A stretch of 64,000 nucleotides of DNA from CAVPMN01 sp963706425 (lineage in GTDB: Bacteria > Actinomycetota > Acidimicrobiia > Acidimicrobiales > Acidimicrobilacustridaceae): NCBI GenBank assembly GCA_963706425.1, contig CAVPMN010000001.1, positions 62,001 through 126,000 on the forward strand, in the 5' to 3' direction. Below are positions 30,464 to 38,574 of the stretch, in pieces (positions within the stretch are counted from its first letter, which is position 1; every line of letters starts with the position of its first letter). Made by a program: the position numbers and the translations under genes. Under the pieces are notes generated by a model that was given only the letters and a program-made list of their open reading frames with translations, was not told the DNA's origin and did no database searches.

Positions 30464-31063
30464 TCATGGCTCACCACGATAGAGGCGACGCCGCTCTATC
30501 AAGGAAACGACCGACGCCGGGGTGAGGCCACCGAGCGAGCGGCCCGCCGCCACCCGGGCACGCAGATCGCTGCTCGAGATGTCGAGCCGAGCGATCTCGA
30601 CCCGCTCGGACGTCCAGCCTTCGGGGATCGGCGGTGAGTCGATCCCCTCCCGGGTGACCATCGCGAGGACGGCCAACGCGGGCAGCTCTTCGTGGCGCTC
30701 CCAGGTCGTCAGGCCGGCAGCGGCGTCGGCCCCGACGATGAGGTGCAGCGTGCCGGCCGGGTCGGCGGCCCGCAGGTCGGCGAGGGTGTCGGCGGTGAAC
30801 GAGTCACCGCCACGTGCGATCTCCAGCTCGCTCACCTCGAGGCCGGGCCAGCCGGCGACCAGTGCACGGGTCATCGCCACACGATCGGCGGCGGGCGAGA
30901 TGGGGCGCTCGGCCACCTTCTGCCACGGCCGGTTGGCCACCACGAGGAGCACCCGATCGAGTGCGAGGGCGTCTCGCGCCCCGACCGCGGCCGCCAGGTG
31001 CCCGTGGTGCGGTGGGTCGAACGTGCCCCCCAGCACGCCGAGTCGCTCCCCTGGGCCCGTCAC
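30464..31063 (-). CDS. nadD: Nicotinate-nucleotide adenylyltransferase
   Basis: NadD makes nicotinate adenine dinucleotide from NaMN and ATP in NAD synthesis. The 199-residue protein has the nucleotidyltransferase motifs GGTFDPPHHGHL (residues about 12-23), VVANRPWQK, LHLIVGADAA and, near the C-terminus, the ISSSDLRAR motif (family ISST.IR). The start is GTG 31063 with no strong ribosome-binding site, so it may be leaderless. It is followed by the LCP-type gene and rsfS. Confidence 0.95.
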   Translation of the reverse strand: MTGPGERLGVLGGTFDPPHHGHLAAAVGARDALALDRVLLVVANRPWQKVAERPISPAADRVAMTRALVAGWPGLEVSELEIARGGDSFTADTLADLRAADPAGTLHLIVGADAAAGLTTWERHEELPALAVLAMVTREGIDSPPIPEGWTSERVEIARLDISSSDLRARVAAGRSLGGLTPASVVSLIERRRLYRGEP

Positions 31064-31446
31064 GGCCAGGGAGTGTACGGGCGGGGCGGCCCACCGGCGG
31101 GTCGCCCACGACCGCCCGACCCGGATCGAACCGGCCGAAATCGTCAACCGTTGAACCCGGCGGCACCGAACACCCTTCGAGCACCCACGAGCGTCGATCG
31201 GCTCCGTCGCCGACCGCCGCGAAATAGGAGGTGCGATCACGACCATGGAAGCTCTACCCTCAGTGTCCCCCCTCCCCCCAGTCGCCCCCCACCCATGTCG
31301 TGACCGAAGTCACGGTCGCACCCCGGAACATTCCGGGTAGGGCCGGCGCTTACACCTTTGTCATTCCCCCCCCAGTCGACCGGTTCGTCCGCGTCGGCAC
31401 TGCGTTCACGGGAGTCCCCCACGTCGTCCCGTTGGAGAAGATCTCA
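31064..31446. promoter_or_regulatory. Non-coding divergent region between nadD and the sigma factor gene, with two palindromes
   Basis: This is the only gene-free stretch over 300 bases. CGTGAC-CGAA-GTCACG (31299-31314) is a 6-bp stem with a 4-base loop. CCCGGAA-CA-TTCCGGG (31322-31337) is a perfect 7-bp inverted repeat. They lie 133-148 and 110-125 bases before the sigma gene ATG at 31447. C-runs fill 31261-31293. The open frame runs on upstream of the ATG, but its start at 31231 lacks a properly spaced ribosome-binding site. No promoter boxes are convincing. Confidence 0.5.
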
Positions 31447-32280
31447 ATGAGCGATTCGGTAGGCCAGTACCTCAACGAAATCGGCCTCGTCCCCCTCCTC
31501 ACGGCGGACGAGGAGCGTCAGCTGTCCCAGACCATCGAGAAGGGTGTCGAAGCCCAGGCCCGTCTCGATGCCGGCGAGCGGGGCCGTGAGCTCCAGCGAG
31601 CCGTGCGCGACGCCGCCAACGCGAAGGACCGGTTCATCCGGGCCAACCTGCGCCTGGTGGTCAGCGTCGCCCGTCGCTATCCCCTACCCCCCGGCATGGA
31701 GCTGCTCGACCTCATCCAGGAGGGCAACCTCGGCCTCGAGCACGCCGTCGACAAGTTCGACTGGCGCAAGGGCTTCAAGTTCTCGACCTACGCCACCTTC
31801 TGGATCCGTCAGGCCATCGGCCGGGCGCTCGACCAGAAGGCCAGCCTGGTGCGCCTGCCCGGCGACCGTTCGGCGAGCCTCCGAGCCGCCCTGCGGCAGG
31901 TGTCGGGAGACGGCGACGAGCTCGACGACGAGCATGCCCGTCTCCACCGCCTCACCACCCCGACCTCGCTCGACCGCACGATCGGCGACGACGACAGCAA
32001 CGAGCTCATCGACCTGCTGCCCGACTCCAACCCGGGCCCCGAGGCCCAGGTGATCGCCCGGGCTGACGACCAGATGGTCACCGACCTGCTGTCGGTGCTC
32101 GACTCCCGGGCCCGCCACGCCGTCGAGCAGCGCTTCGGGCTGAGCGACGGCCGCAAGCGCAGCTATCGCGAGGTCGGCGAGGAGCTGGGCGTAACCGCCG
32201 AGGCCGCTCGGCGGCTCGTGAAGCGGGCGGTCAACACGGTGCGCGACCAGGCCTCGGCCGGCGCCTTCTTCGCCGCCTGA
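31447..32280 (+). CDS. Group 2 sigma-70 factor (SigB/HrdB-like)
   Basis: This 277-residue primary-like sigma factor opens with the region 1.2 motif VGQYLNEIGLVPLLTADEE. Region 2 follows (FIRANLRLVVSVARRYPLPPGMELLDLIQEGNLGL, then FSTYATFWIRQAIGRAL), then a region 3 (residues about 145-200) and region 4 with ARHAVEQRFGLSDGRKRSYREVGEELGVTAEAARRLVKRAV. The long region 1.1 of housekeeping sigma factors is absent, which points to a stress-related group 2 factor. The ATG at 31447 follows GGAGAA. Two palindromes upstream may be operator sites. Its regulon is unknown. Confidence 0.92.
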   Translation: MSDSVGQYLNEIGLVPLLTADEERQLSQTIEKGVEAQARLDAGERGRELQRAVRDAANAKDRFIRANLRLVVSVARRYPLPPGMELLDLIQEGNLGLEHAVDKFDWRKGFKFSTYATFWIRQAIGRALDQKASLVRLPGDRSASLRAALRQVSGDGDELDDEHARLHRLTTPTSLDRTIGDDDSNELIDLLPDSNPGPEAQVIARADDQMVTDLLSVLDSRARHAVEQRFGLSDGRKRSYREVGEELGVTAEAARRLVKRAVNTVRDQASAGAFFAA

Positions 32281-32372
32281 GCGACGAGCCGACGACCAAA
32301 CCGACATCCGACCGGGCGGGCTCGCAGCGAATGACGTTGCGGCCCGCCCAAGGTTTCCGGCAACGTTGACCC

Positions 32373-33728
32373 GTGACGACCGACCCCACCTCGACCTGGA
32401 CGCCCGACTCGTGGCGTCAGCACCCCGCCGCTCAGCAGCCTGAGTGGCCGGATGCGGCTGCCCTCGACGCGGTGGTCAAGAGCCTGTCGTCGTTGCCCCC
32501 GCTGGTCTTCGCCGGGGAGGCCCGGGCCCTCACGGCTGCGCTCAGCCACGTCGCCGCCGGCGAGGCCTTCCTCCTCCAGGCGGGTGATTGCGCCGAGTCG
32601 TTCGACGCGTTCTCCGCCGACGCCATCCGCGACAAGCTCAAGGTCATCCTGCAGATGGCGGTGGTGCTGCAGTACTCCGCCGGTGTGCCCGTGGTGAAGG
32701 TGGGGCGCATCGCCGGGCAGTTCGCCAAGCCGCGGTCGTCGGCTGTCGAGACCGTCGACGGCGTCGGCCTACCCTCCTTCCGCGGCCACATGGTGAACGA
32801 CATCGCGTTCACCGAGGCGGCCCGCCAGGCCAATCCCGAGCGGTTGATCGACGCTTATCACCAGTCGGCGTCCACGCTCAACCTGCTGCGCGCCTTCACC
32901 AAGGGCGGCTTCGCCGACCTCTCGGGCGTCCACGCATGGAACCAGGAGTTCGTGGCGTCGAGCACCGAAGGTCAGCGCTACGAGCAGCTGGCCGACGAGA
33001 TCGATCGGGCCCTTCGCTTCATGGCGTCGTGCGGCATCGACACCGAGACCACGCCACAGCTGCACACCGTCGACTTCCACACCAGCCACGAAGCGCTCAT
33101 CCTCGGCTATGAGGAAGCGCTCGTCCGCCAGGACTCGCTCACCGGCGACTTCTACGGGTGCTCGGCGCACATGCTCTGGATCGGCGAGCGCACCCGCCAG
33201 CTCGACGGCGCCCACGTGCACTTCCTCTCCGGGCTCCAGAATCCGATCGGCTGCAAGCTCGGTCCCACGTCGACGCCCGACGAGGCCGTGGCGCTGTGCG
33301 AGCGCCTCAACCCCGAGCGCATCCCCGGCCGACTCACGCTGATCACCCGCATGGGTGCCGACCATGTCGAGGCCAACCTGCCACCGCTGCTGAGGGCGGT
33401 GAAAGAGGCCGGCCATCCGGTGGTGTGGGTGTGCGACCCGATGCACGGGAACACGTTCACCTCCCCGAGTGGGCTCAAGACCCGCCACTTCGACGCCGTG
33501 CTGGCCGAGATCGCCGGCTTCTTCAGAGCGCACGCGGTCGCGGAGACCTGGCCCGGCGGTGTGCACATCGAGCTCACCGGTGACGACGTCACCGAGTGCC
33601 TCGGCGGGGCCGACGAGATCCTCGACACCGATCTCGACACCCGCTACGAGACGATGTGCGATCCCCGGCTCAATGCCCGCCAGTCGATCGACCTGGCCTT
33701 CCGGGTCGCCGAACTGCTGCGTCGCTGA
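32373..33728 (+). CDS. Class II 3-deoxy-D-arabino-heptulosonate-7-phosphate synthase
   Basis: This enzyme condenses phosphoenolpyruvate with erythrose-4-phosphate in the first step of the shikimate pathway. The 451-residue class II (plant/actinobacterial) form shows WRQHPAAQQPEWPD, LLQAGDCAESFDAFSADAI, KVGRIAGQFAKPRS, RGHMVNDIAFTEAARQANPERLI and GPTSTPDEAVALCERLNP, with metal ligands in DCAE (Cys), PMHGNTF (His), IHIELTGDDVTE-like VHIELTGDDVTE (Glu) and MCDPRLN (Asp). The GTG start is at 32373. It stands alone between the sigma factor and sulfur genes. Confidence 0.96.
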   Translation: MTTDPTSTWTPDSWRQHPAAQQPEWPDAAALDAVVKSLSSLPPLVFAGEARALTAALSHVAAGEAFLLQAGDCAESFDAFSADAIRDKLKVILQMAVVLQYSAGVPVVKVGRIAGQFAKPRSSAVETVDGVGLPSFRGHMVNDIAFTEAARQANPERLIDAYHQSASTLNLLRAFTKGGFADLSGVHAWNQEFVASSTEGQRYEQLADEIDRALRFMASCGIDTETTPQLHTVDFHTSHEALILGYEEALVRQDSLTGDFYGCSAHMLWIGERTRQLDGAHVHFLSGLQNPIGCKLGPTSTPDEAVALCERLNPERIPGRLTLITRMGADHVEANLPPLLRAVKEAGHPVVWVCDPMHGNTFTSPSGLKTRHFDAVLAEIAGFFRAHAVAETWPGGVHIELTGDDVTECLGGADEILDTDLDTRYETMCDPRLNARQSIDLAFRVAELLRR

Positions 33729-33758
33729 GCGCTCCCCACCCCCTTCCGGCGCCGTGGC

Positions 33759-33932
33759 CCCCGAGAAATCCGGGGTGACATCGGTCCGAATTGTTGATTG
33801 GTCTGGTCGGGAATTGGTACAAAGGGGGAAATCCCGATCGGATTAGTCGCTTTTTGGGAATCCCGCCCAGGAGCCTCCGGTTGCAGACCGTGATCCCCGG
33901 GGGCCTTCTGGGGGACGGAAAGGGCTCGTCAC
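33759..33932 (+). promoter_or_regulatory. Upstream region of the sulfite/nitrite reductase operon with candidate promoter
   Basis: A promoter candidate is TTGATT (33794-33799), an 18-base spacer and TACAAA (33818-33823). CCCCG-N7-CGGGG (33759-33775) upstream may be the terminator stem of the DAHP synthase gene. Downstream of the promoter, AATCC and GGATT flank CGATC (about 33830-33844) as an imperfect palindrome suited to a regulator. No known riboswitch was recognised. GGAAAGGG precedes the ATG at 33933. Confidence 0.4.
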
Positions 33933-35702
33933 ATGTTGCAGCGAGAGATCGACGCCGGCATGGCGGCCGACATCGCCAAGTTCGAAGAACAGCTCGAGCG
34001 ATACCTGAGCGGCGACCTGTCCGAGGACGTGTTCCGCGTGTTCCGGCTGAACAACGGCATCTACGGGCAGCGCCAGGGCGGCCACAACCAGATGGTGCGC
34101 ATCAAGGCGCCGTACGGGTCGATCACCCCCGAGCAGCTCGACATGTGCGCCCACATCGCCGACGAATACTCCCGCGGCTGGGGTCACCTCACCACCCGCC
34201 AGAACGTGCAGTTCCACTTCGTCGAGCTCGAGCGGGTGCCGGCGCTGCTGCGCGACCTGGCCTCGGTAGGCCTCACCAGCCGCGAGGCATGCGGCGACAC
34301 CGTGCGCAACGTCGAGGGCTGCCACCTCGCCGGCGCCTGCCCGTTCGAGGTGCTCGACATCAGCCCCTGGGCCGAGGCCGCGTTCCAGCACTTCCTGCGC
34401 AACCCGATCGCCCAGCGCCTGCCGCGCAAGTTCAAGATCAACTTCTCCGGCTGCAGCACCGACTGCGGCCAGGCCATGTTCAACGACGTCGGCGTGGTGG
34501 CCGCCAGCCGCACGCTCGACGACGGCCGCGTCGAGACGGGCTTCCGCGTTTACATCGCGGGTGGGCTCGGCGCCAACCCCCATCCCGCGTTGGCCCTCGA
34601 GGAGTTCACGTCGCGCGAAGACCTGCTGCCCACCATCGAAGCCTGCCTGCGCGTCTTCGACCAGGCGGGCAACCGTGACAACAAGCTGCGGGCGCGCATG
34701 AAGTGGTTGGTCGACACACTGGGGTTCGACGAGGTGCAGCGACGCATCTTCAACTCGCGCAAGTTCCTGGTGGCGTCGGCCACCTGGCCGGGCGGCGTGC
34801 CCGAGACCGTGCAGAAGCTCGGTGACGCACCGGCAGGCGTCGCCGTCGGCGCCACGCCGACCGCGATCGGCCAGGGCACGCCGGTCGTGCTGCGGGGCAC
34901 CCGGCCCTACGAGCGATGGGAGTCGGCCAACGTCGTCCGGGGCGTCGCCAAGGGCACGGTGTCGGCCTACGCCTACGCCCGCCTGGGCGACATCACCTCG
35001 GCCCAGTTCCGCGCCCTCGCCTCGATCCAGCGCGAGCTGGGTCTCGACGTGCGCATCACCAACCGCCAGAACCTGGTGTTCCGCGGCCTCACCGAGCAGC
35101 AGCTGCCCACCCTGTTCGCCCGCCTCGAGGCCATCGGCATGGCCGAGCCCGGTGCCGAGCTGGCTCGCGATGTGGTGGCCTGCCCGGGCGCCGACACCTG
35201 CAACCTGGCGGTCACCCAGTCGCGCGGTCTGGCCGACGCCATCGGCACCGCGCTCGAGTCGGCCGGCCTGGCCGAGGTGGGCGGCGTGCGCATCAACATC
35301 TCCGGCTGCACCAACTCGTGCGGCCAGCACCACGCCGCCGACATCGGCTTCTTCGGGGCCGAGCGACGGGCTCACGGCCAGTCGGCGCCCGGCTACCAGA
35401 TGCTGCTCGGCGGCTATGTCGGCGAGGAGCAGATCTACTTCGGCGAGAAGGCGCTGCGGTTGCCGGCCAAGAACGCACCCGAGGCCGCCGTGCGGGTCAT
35501 CGGTCAGTTCGCAGCCGAGCGCGAGGCCGGCGAGTCGTTCCGAGGTTGGCTCGACCGCTCCGGCGGCACCAAGGCCGTCGCCGACACGCTGTCCGAGCTC
35601 GACCAGTTCCCCAAGCCCGACGAGAACGCCGACTACTACGTCGACTACGGCGAGACCGGCCCCTACGTGGCCGAGGTCGGCGAGTCGGAATGCGCCACCT
35701 GA
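33933..35702 (+). CDS. Siroheme sulfite/nitrite reductase with cluster motifs in both halves
   Basis: This 589-residue ferredoxin-type assimilatory reductase has two fused ferrodoxin-like halves. The C-terminal half carries the expected [4Fe-4S]-siroheme ligands (CPGADTCNLAV, a C-x5-C, and SGCTNSCGQHH, a C-x3-C). The N-terminal half also has them (GCHLAGACPFE, C-x5-C, and SGCSTDCGQAMF, C-x3-C). In well-studied SirA/NirA the first half has lost these cysteines. The substrate-site arginines and lysines (WGHLTTRQNVQFHF, KFKINFSG) are typical. With cysH directly downstream it most likely reduces sulfite to sulfide. ATG at 33933. Confidence 0.9.
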   Translation: MLQREIDAGMAADIAKFEEQLERYLSGDLSEDVFRVFRLNNGIYGQRQGGHNQMVRIKAPYGSITPEQLDMCAHIADEYSRGWGHLTTRQNVQFHFVELERVPALLRDLASVGLTSREACGDTVRNVEGCHLAGACPFEVLDISPWAEAAFQHFLRNPIAQRLPRKFKINFSGCSTDCGQAMFNDVGVVAASRTLDDGRVETGFRVYIAGGLGANPHPALALEEFTSREDLLPTIEACLRVFDQAGNRDNKLRARMKWLVDTLGFDEVQRRIFNSRKFLVASATWPGGVPETVQKLGDAPAGVAVGATPTAIGQGTPVVLRGTRPYERWESANVVRGVAKGTVSAYAYARLGDITSAQFRALASIQRELGLDVRITNRQNLVFRGLTEQQLPTLFARLEAIGMAEPGAELARDVVACPGADTCNLAVTQSRGLADAIGTALESAGLAEVGGVRINISGCTNSCGQHHAADIGFFGAERRAHGQSAPGYQMLLGGYVGEEQIYFGEKALRLPAKNAPEAAVRVIGQFAAEREAGESFRGWLDRSGGTKAVADTLSELDQFPKPDENADYYVDYGETGPYVAEVGESECAT

Positions 35703-35710
35703 GAGGACCG

Positions 35711-36388
35711 ATGCCCACACTCTCAGAAGTCCCTACGTTCACCGACGCGGAACTGGCCGAGCTCAGCCAGGAGTTCGAGCGCCTGCCGGCAGCGAAGATC
35801 GTCCAGTGGGCCATCGACAACTTCGCTCCCCACCTCGCGCTCACCGCGTCCATGACCGACGCCGTGCTGATCGACCTGGCGGTGAAGATCGATCCGGCCA
35901 TCGAGGTCGTGTTCATCGACACCGGCTATCACTTCGACGAGACCCTCGACACCGTCGAGCGGGTGCGCCGCCGCTACGGGCTCAACCTGCGCATGATGAC
36001 GGTGCCGCTGCACGACGAGGCGTTGTGGGAGGCCGATCCGGAGAACTGCTGCTCAGCCGTGAAGGTGGGCCAGCTCGACCGGGCGCTGGCCGACAAGGCC
36101 GCCTGGATGGCGGGCCTGCGGCGAGCCGAAGCCGATTCGAGGGTCACGGCACCCATCGTGGCCCGCGACCTGCGCGGCCTGATCAAGATCAACCCCCTCG
36201 CCACGTGGACCGACGACGACGTGGCCGGGTACATCGCCGATCACGACATCATCGTGAACCCGCTCATCGAGCGGGGCTACACGTCGATCGGGTGCATGCC
36301 GTGCACCGTGCTGCCCACCGACCCGAGCGATCCCCGCTCCGGCCGCTGGGCCGGCCGCGACAAGACCGAGTGCGGCCTCCACATCTAG
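35711..36388 (+). CDS. cysH: Phosphoadenosine/adenosine phosphosulfate reductase (APS type)
   Basis: This 225-residue enzyme reduces adenylyl sulfate to sulfite with thioredoxin. The paired cysteines CC (ENCCSAVKV) and the second pair in IGCMPCTVLP show the [4Fe-4S] cluster of APS-preferring bacterial enzymes. ECGLH near the C-terminus carries the catalytic cysteine. The nucleotide-binding region includes ALTASMTDAVLIDLA (in place of SFG-type loops) and FIDTGYHFDET. The ATG at 35711 follows GAGAGGA, eight bases after the reductase stop, making a two-gene sulfur assimilation operon. The ATP sulfurylase genes are not in the window. Confidence 0.95.
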   Translation: MPTLSEVPTFTDAELAELSQEFERLPAAKIVQWAIDNFAPHLALTASMTDAVLIDLAVKIDPAIEVVFIDTGYHFDETLDTVERVRRRYGLNLRMMTVPLHDEALWEADPENCCSAVKVGQLDRALADKAAWMAGLRRAEADSRVTAPIVARDLRGLIKINPLATWTDDDVAGYIADHDIIVNPLIERGYTSIGCMPCTVLPTDPSDPRSGRWAGRDKTECGLHI

Positions 36389-36424
36389 CGCTTCCCCTCC
36401 CCGCCACTCCCCCTTCCCGAAATC

Positions 36425-36461
36425 GGTGCGTGAAACAACCACATGGGTTGTTTCACGCACC
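36425..36461. repeat. Palindromic repeat copy A
   Basis: Perfect 16-bp arms, GGTGCGTGAAACAACC (36425-36440) and its complement (36446-36461), enclose ACATG. It follows cysH and precedes the DUF559 gene. It is preceded by CCGAAATC and a C-rich tract (36391-36416). It shares its arms with copies B and C. It could act as a terminator, but lacks a U-tract. Confidence 0.9.
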
Positions 36462-36519
36462 CAGATCGGACGGTTGACCGTCCCTGCGTTCGCTCCATCA
36501 CGCAAGGACGTCGTCACCG

Positions 36520-37464
36520 ATGCACACCGACACCATCATCACGAACCTGGCGAGCAGCCAACTGGGCCTCACCTCCCGCCACGACCTGCTCGACCACGGG
36601 ATCACCGCCCGCTCGATCGAGCGCCGACTCGACAACGGCAGGCTGACCGCCGTCCACCGGGGCGTCTACCTGGTGGGCGGTGCACCGCTCACCTGGGAGG
36701 GCGAATGTCTCGCCGCCTGCCTCGCTCTCGGCTCGGACGCGGCCGTCTCGCACCGTGCGGGCGCGCGACTCCAGGGCGTCCGCCTGAGGTGCGACACGCC
36801 CGTCGAGGCGGTGGTGCCCCGTCCGCGGGTGCCCCGTCTCACCGGGGTCCGGGTGCATCGCTCCGTCGATCTCACCGACGACCATGTCGAGTCGGTCGGC
36901 CCCCATCGAGTGACCACCCCCCATCGCCTGCTCGTCGACCTCGGTGGCGTGGTTCCGTGGTGGCTCGTCAGCGATGCCCTCGAGCAGTTGATCGCCGCGC
37001 GCCGGGTGACCCCCGGATCCGTGAGCGCATTCCTCGAGTCGGTGAGCGCGCGAGGTCGCAACGGATGCGGTGTGCTGCGCCAGGTGCTCGACGCTCGGGC
37101 GCTCGGTGGTGACGTCTCGGACTCGGCGCTCGAAGAGCATGCCGCTCGACTGTGGCGCGACTGGAATCTGCCTGAGCCGGTCTTCCAATACGCCATCGAG
37201 CTCGATGGCGTCTGGCGACGGCTCGACTTCGCGTATCCGGAGCTGAAGATCGCGATCGAAGTCGATGGCTATGTCGTGCACTCCCAACGTGAGGTCTTCG
37301 AGACCGATCGGGCCCGGGCCAACGAGTTGGAGATCAGAGGCTGGCTCGTGCTCCGGTTCACGTGGCGCCAGGTGACCCAACGACCCGAGCGGGTCGCCGC
37401 CACCATCCGCAACGCGATCCGCCTCCGCACCTCCCACCTGCCCACCTCCCAAATTGGTGCGTGA
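36520..37464 (+). CDS. DUF559 (Vsr-like) endonuclease-domain protein with AbiEi-like N-terminus
   Basis: This 314-residue protein has an AbiEi-like winged-helix N-terminus (residues 1-90: LTSRHDLLDHGITARSIERR, LTAVHRGVYLVGG), a middle domain (about 90-200) and a DUF559 domain (about 205-305). The latter has a PD-(D/E)XK-like core: RRLDFAYPELKIAIEVDG, then DRARANELEIRGWLVLRFTW. Such proteins are numerous in Actinobacteria and have no proven role; a DNA-processing role is inferred from the fold. There is no antitoxin partner beside it, so it is not called a toxin-antitoxin system. Copies A and B of the palindromic repeat lie on either side, and its last codons and stop (Gly-Ala-TGA) are formed by the left arm of copy B. 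Confidence 0.88.
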   Translation: MHTDTIITNLASSQLGLTSRHDLLDHGITARSIERRLDNGRLTAVHRGVYLVGGAPLTWEGECLAACLALGSDAAVSHRAGARLQGVRLRCDTPVEAVVPRPRVPRLTGVRVHRSVDLTDDHVESVGPHRVTTPHRLLVDLGGVVPWWLVSDALEQLIAARRVTPGSVSAFLESVSARGRNGCGVLRQVLDARALGGDVSDSALEEHAARLWRDWNLPEPVFQYAIELDGVWRRLDFAYPELKIAIEVDGYVVHSQREVFETDRARANELEIRGWLVLRFTWRQVTQRPERVAATIRNAIRLRTSHLPTSQIGA

Positions 37465-37492
37465 AACACCCCATGCGGTGGTTTCACGCACC
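37456..37492. repeat. Palindromic repeat copy B
   Basis: GGTGCGTGAAACACC (37456-37470) pairs with GGTGGTTTCACGCACC (37477-37492) around CCATGC, with one bulged base. AAAT before and ATTT after extend the stem. A G-rich tract follows. The DUF559 stop codon lies in its left arm. Confidence 0.9.
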
Positions 37493-37575
37493 GATTTCGT
37501 TGAGGGGCGGCCGGAGTGCGCCCGGGATCGGGCCGGGGATTTGCGGTTGGGGGGCCGGGGCTGCACCATGCGGTC

Positions 37576-38574
37576 GTGCCCGATCCGACCGGACCCGCGA
37601 CGACCGGCGGCGAAACGACCAGCACTACGGCCAGCACTGTGGCCAGCGCGACGAACGGGCGGCGGGGAGCGAACAGAACGACCGGGAGCATCAACGGGAT
37701 CGTGCCGGACGATCTCGAGATCCCGACGCGCGTGCTGGTGCTCGGCATGGCCCATCAGGACGGCACGATCCTCGCCTCCGAGCTCTATCCGGTGGCCGAG
37801 GCCTGTGGTCAGACCGCCGACCAGGTGCGCTCGTGCCTGCGCCGCCTGGTGGCCGAGCAGCTCTTCGCTCGTGAGGGCGAGGGCCGCGACGCGGTGTTCT
37901 CGGCCACCGACAGCGGCATGCGAGCGCTGGGGGCCTGGGTGGAGCGGGCCCGCCTGGCCTACGCGCAGGACGCGGCCGGTCGCGGCTGGGACCGGCGGTG
38001 GCGGCTCATCGCCTTCGCCATCCCGGAGGCCAAGCGCACGGCGCGCGATGCGTTTCGCGATCATCTGCTCGAGCTCGGCGGTGCCGCCATCCACAACGGC
38101 CTCTACGTGTCGCCGCACCGGTGGGAGCACGATGTCCTCGCCGCTGCCCGGCGTCTCGACGTGGTGGCCCACGTGACGGCGGCCACCACCGATGACCTCG
38201 AGATCGGCGGCGAGACCGACCCGACTGCGCTGGCCGCCCGTCTCTGGCCCATCAACGAGGTGGCGGCTCGCTACGAAGAGTTCATCTCGATCTACGAGGG
38301 CATCCCCGAACAGCTCGACCAGATGCGCAAGGACCGCCGACGGCTCACCGAGGCGGAGTTCCTGCCGGGCGCGCTGGTGATCGGCATCAAGTTCCAGGAC
38401 TGCTTCAACCTCGACCCCCTCCTCCCACCCGAACTGCTCCCGCGGCCCTGGCCCGGGCGCCGGGCGCGCGACCTGCTCGCCCGCAGCCGTCGCCTCGGCA
38501 TCCTGCTGCGTGAGGAGCACAACAAACCCCAGCTGTTCGCTCCCTGGGACGACATCCTCGACACCATGGCATGA
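37576..38574 (+). CDS. PaaX-like transcriptional regulator
   Basis: A PaaX-family winged-helix regulator with up to 332 residues. The conserved protein starts at about 37702 (GTG; VPDDLEIPTRVLVLGMAHQDG) and would then have 290 residues. The 42 residues before that are Ser/Thr/Gly-rich and may be untranslated. The DNA-binding part is ILASELYPVAEACGQTADQVRSCLRRLVAEQLF. The PaaX middle and C-terminal regions follow (DRRWRLIAFAIPEAKRTARDAFRDHL, LYVSPHRWEHDV). PaaX repressors sense phenylacetyl-CoA, but no phenylacetate genes are nearby, so the ligand here is unknown. It overlaps the next gene (ATGA). Confidence 0.82.
   Translation: MPDPTGPATTGGETTSTTASTVASATNGRRGANRTTGSINGIVPDDLEIPTRVLVLGMAHQDGTILASELYPVAEACGQTADQVRSCLRRLVAEQLFAREGEGRDAVFSATDSGMRALGAWVERARLAYAQDAAGRGWDRRWRLIAFAIPEAKRTARDAFRDHLLELGGAAIHNGLYVSPHRWEHDVLAAARRLDVVAHVTAATTDDLEIGGETDPTALAARLWPINEVAARYEEFISIYEGIPEQLDQMRKDRRRLTEAEFLPGALVIGIKFQDCFNLDPLLPPELLPRPWPGRRARDLLARSRRLGILLREEHNKPQLFAPWDDILDTMA

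Noticed and set aside
31245..31340. A 31-codon open frame (MEALPSVS...) behind AGGAGG, as a leader peptide for the sigma gene
   Set aside because: The spacing of 13 bases is too long, the composition is Pro-rich and it overlaps the two palindromes. Not supported enough.
36520..37464. DUF559/AbiEi-like gene as a toxin-antitoxin system
   Set aside because: No AbiEii-like toxin or small partner gene adjoins it, and the C-terminal part is a nuclease-like domain.
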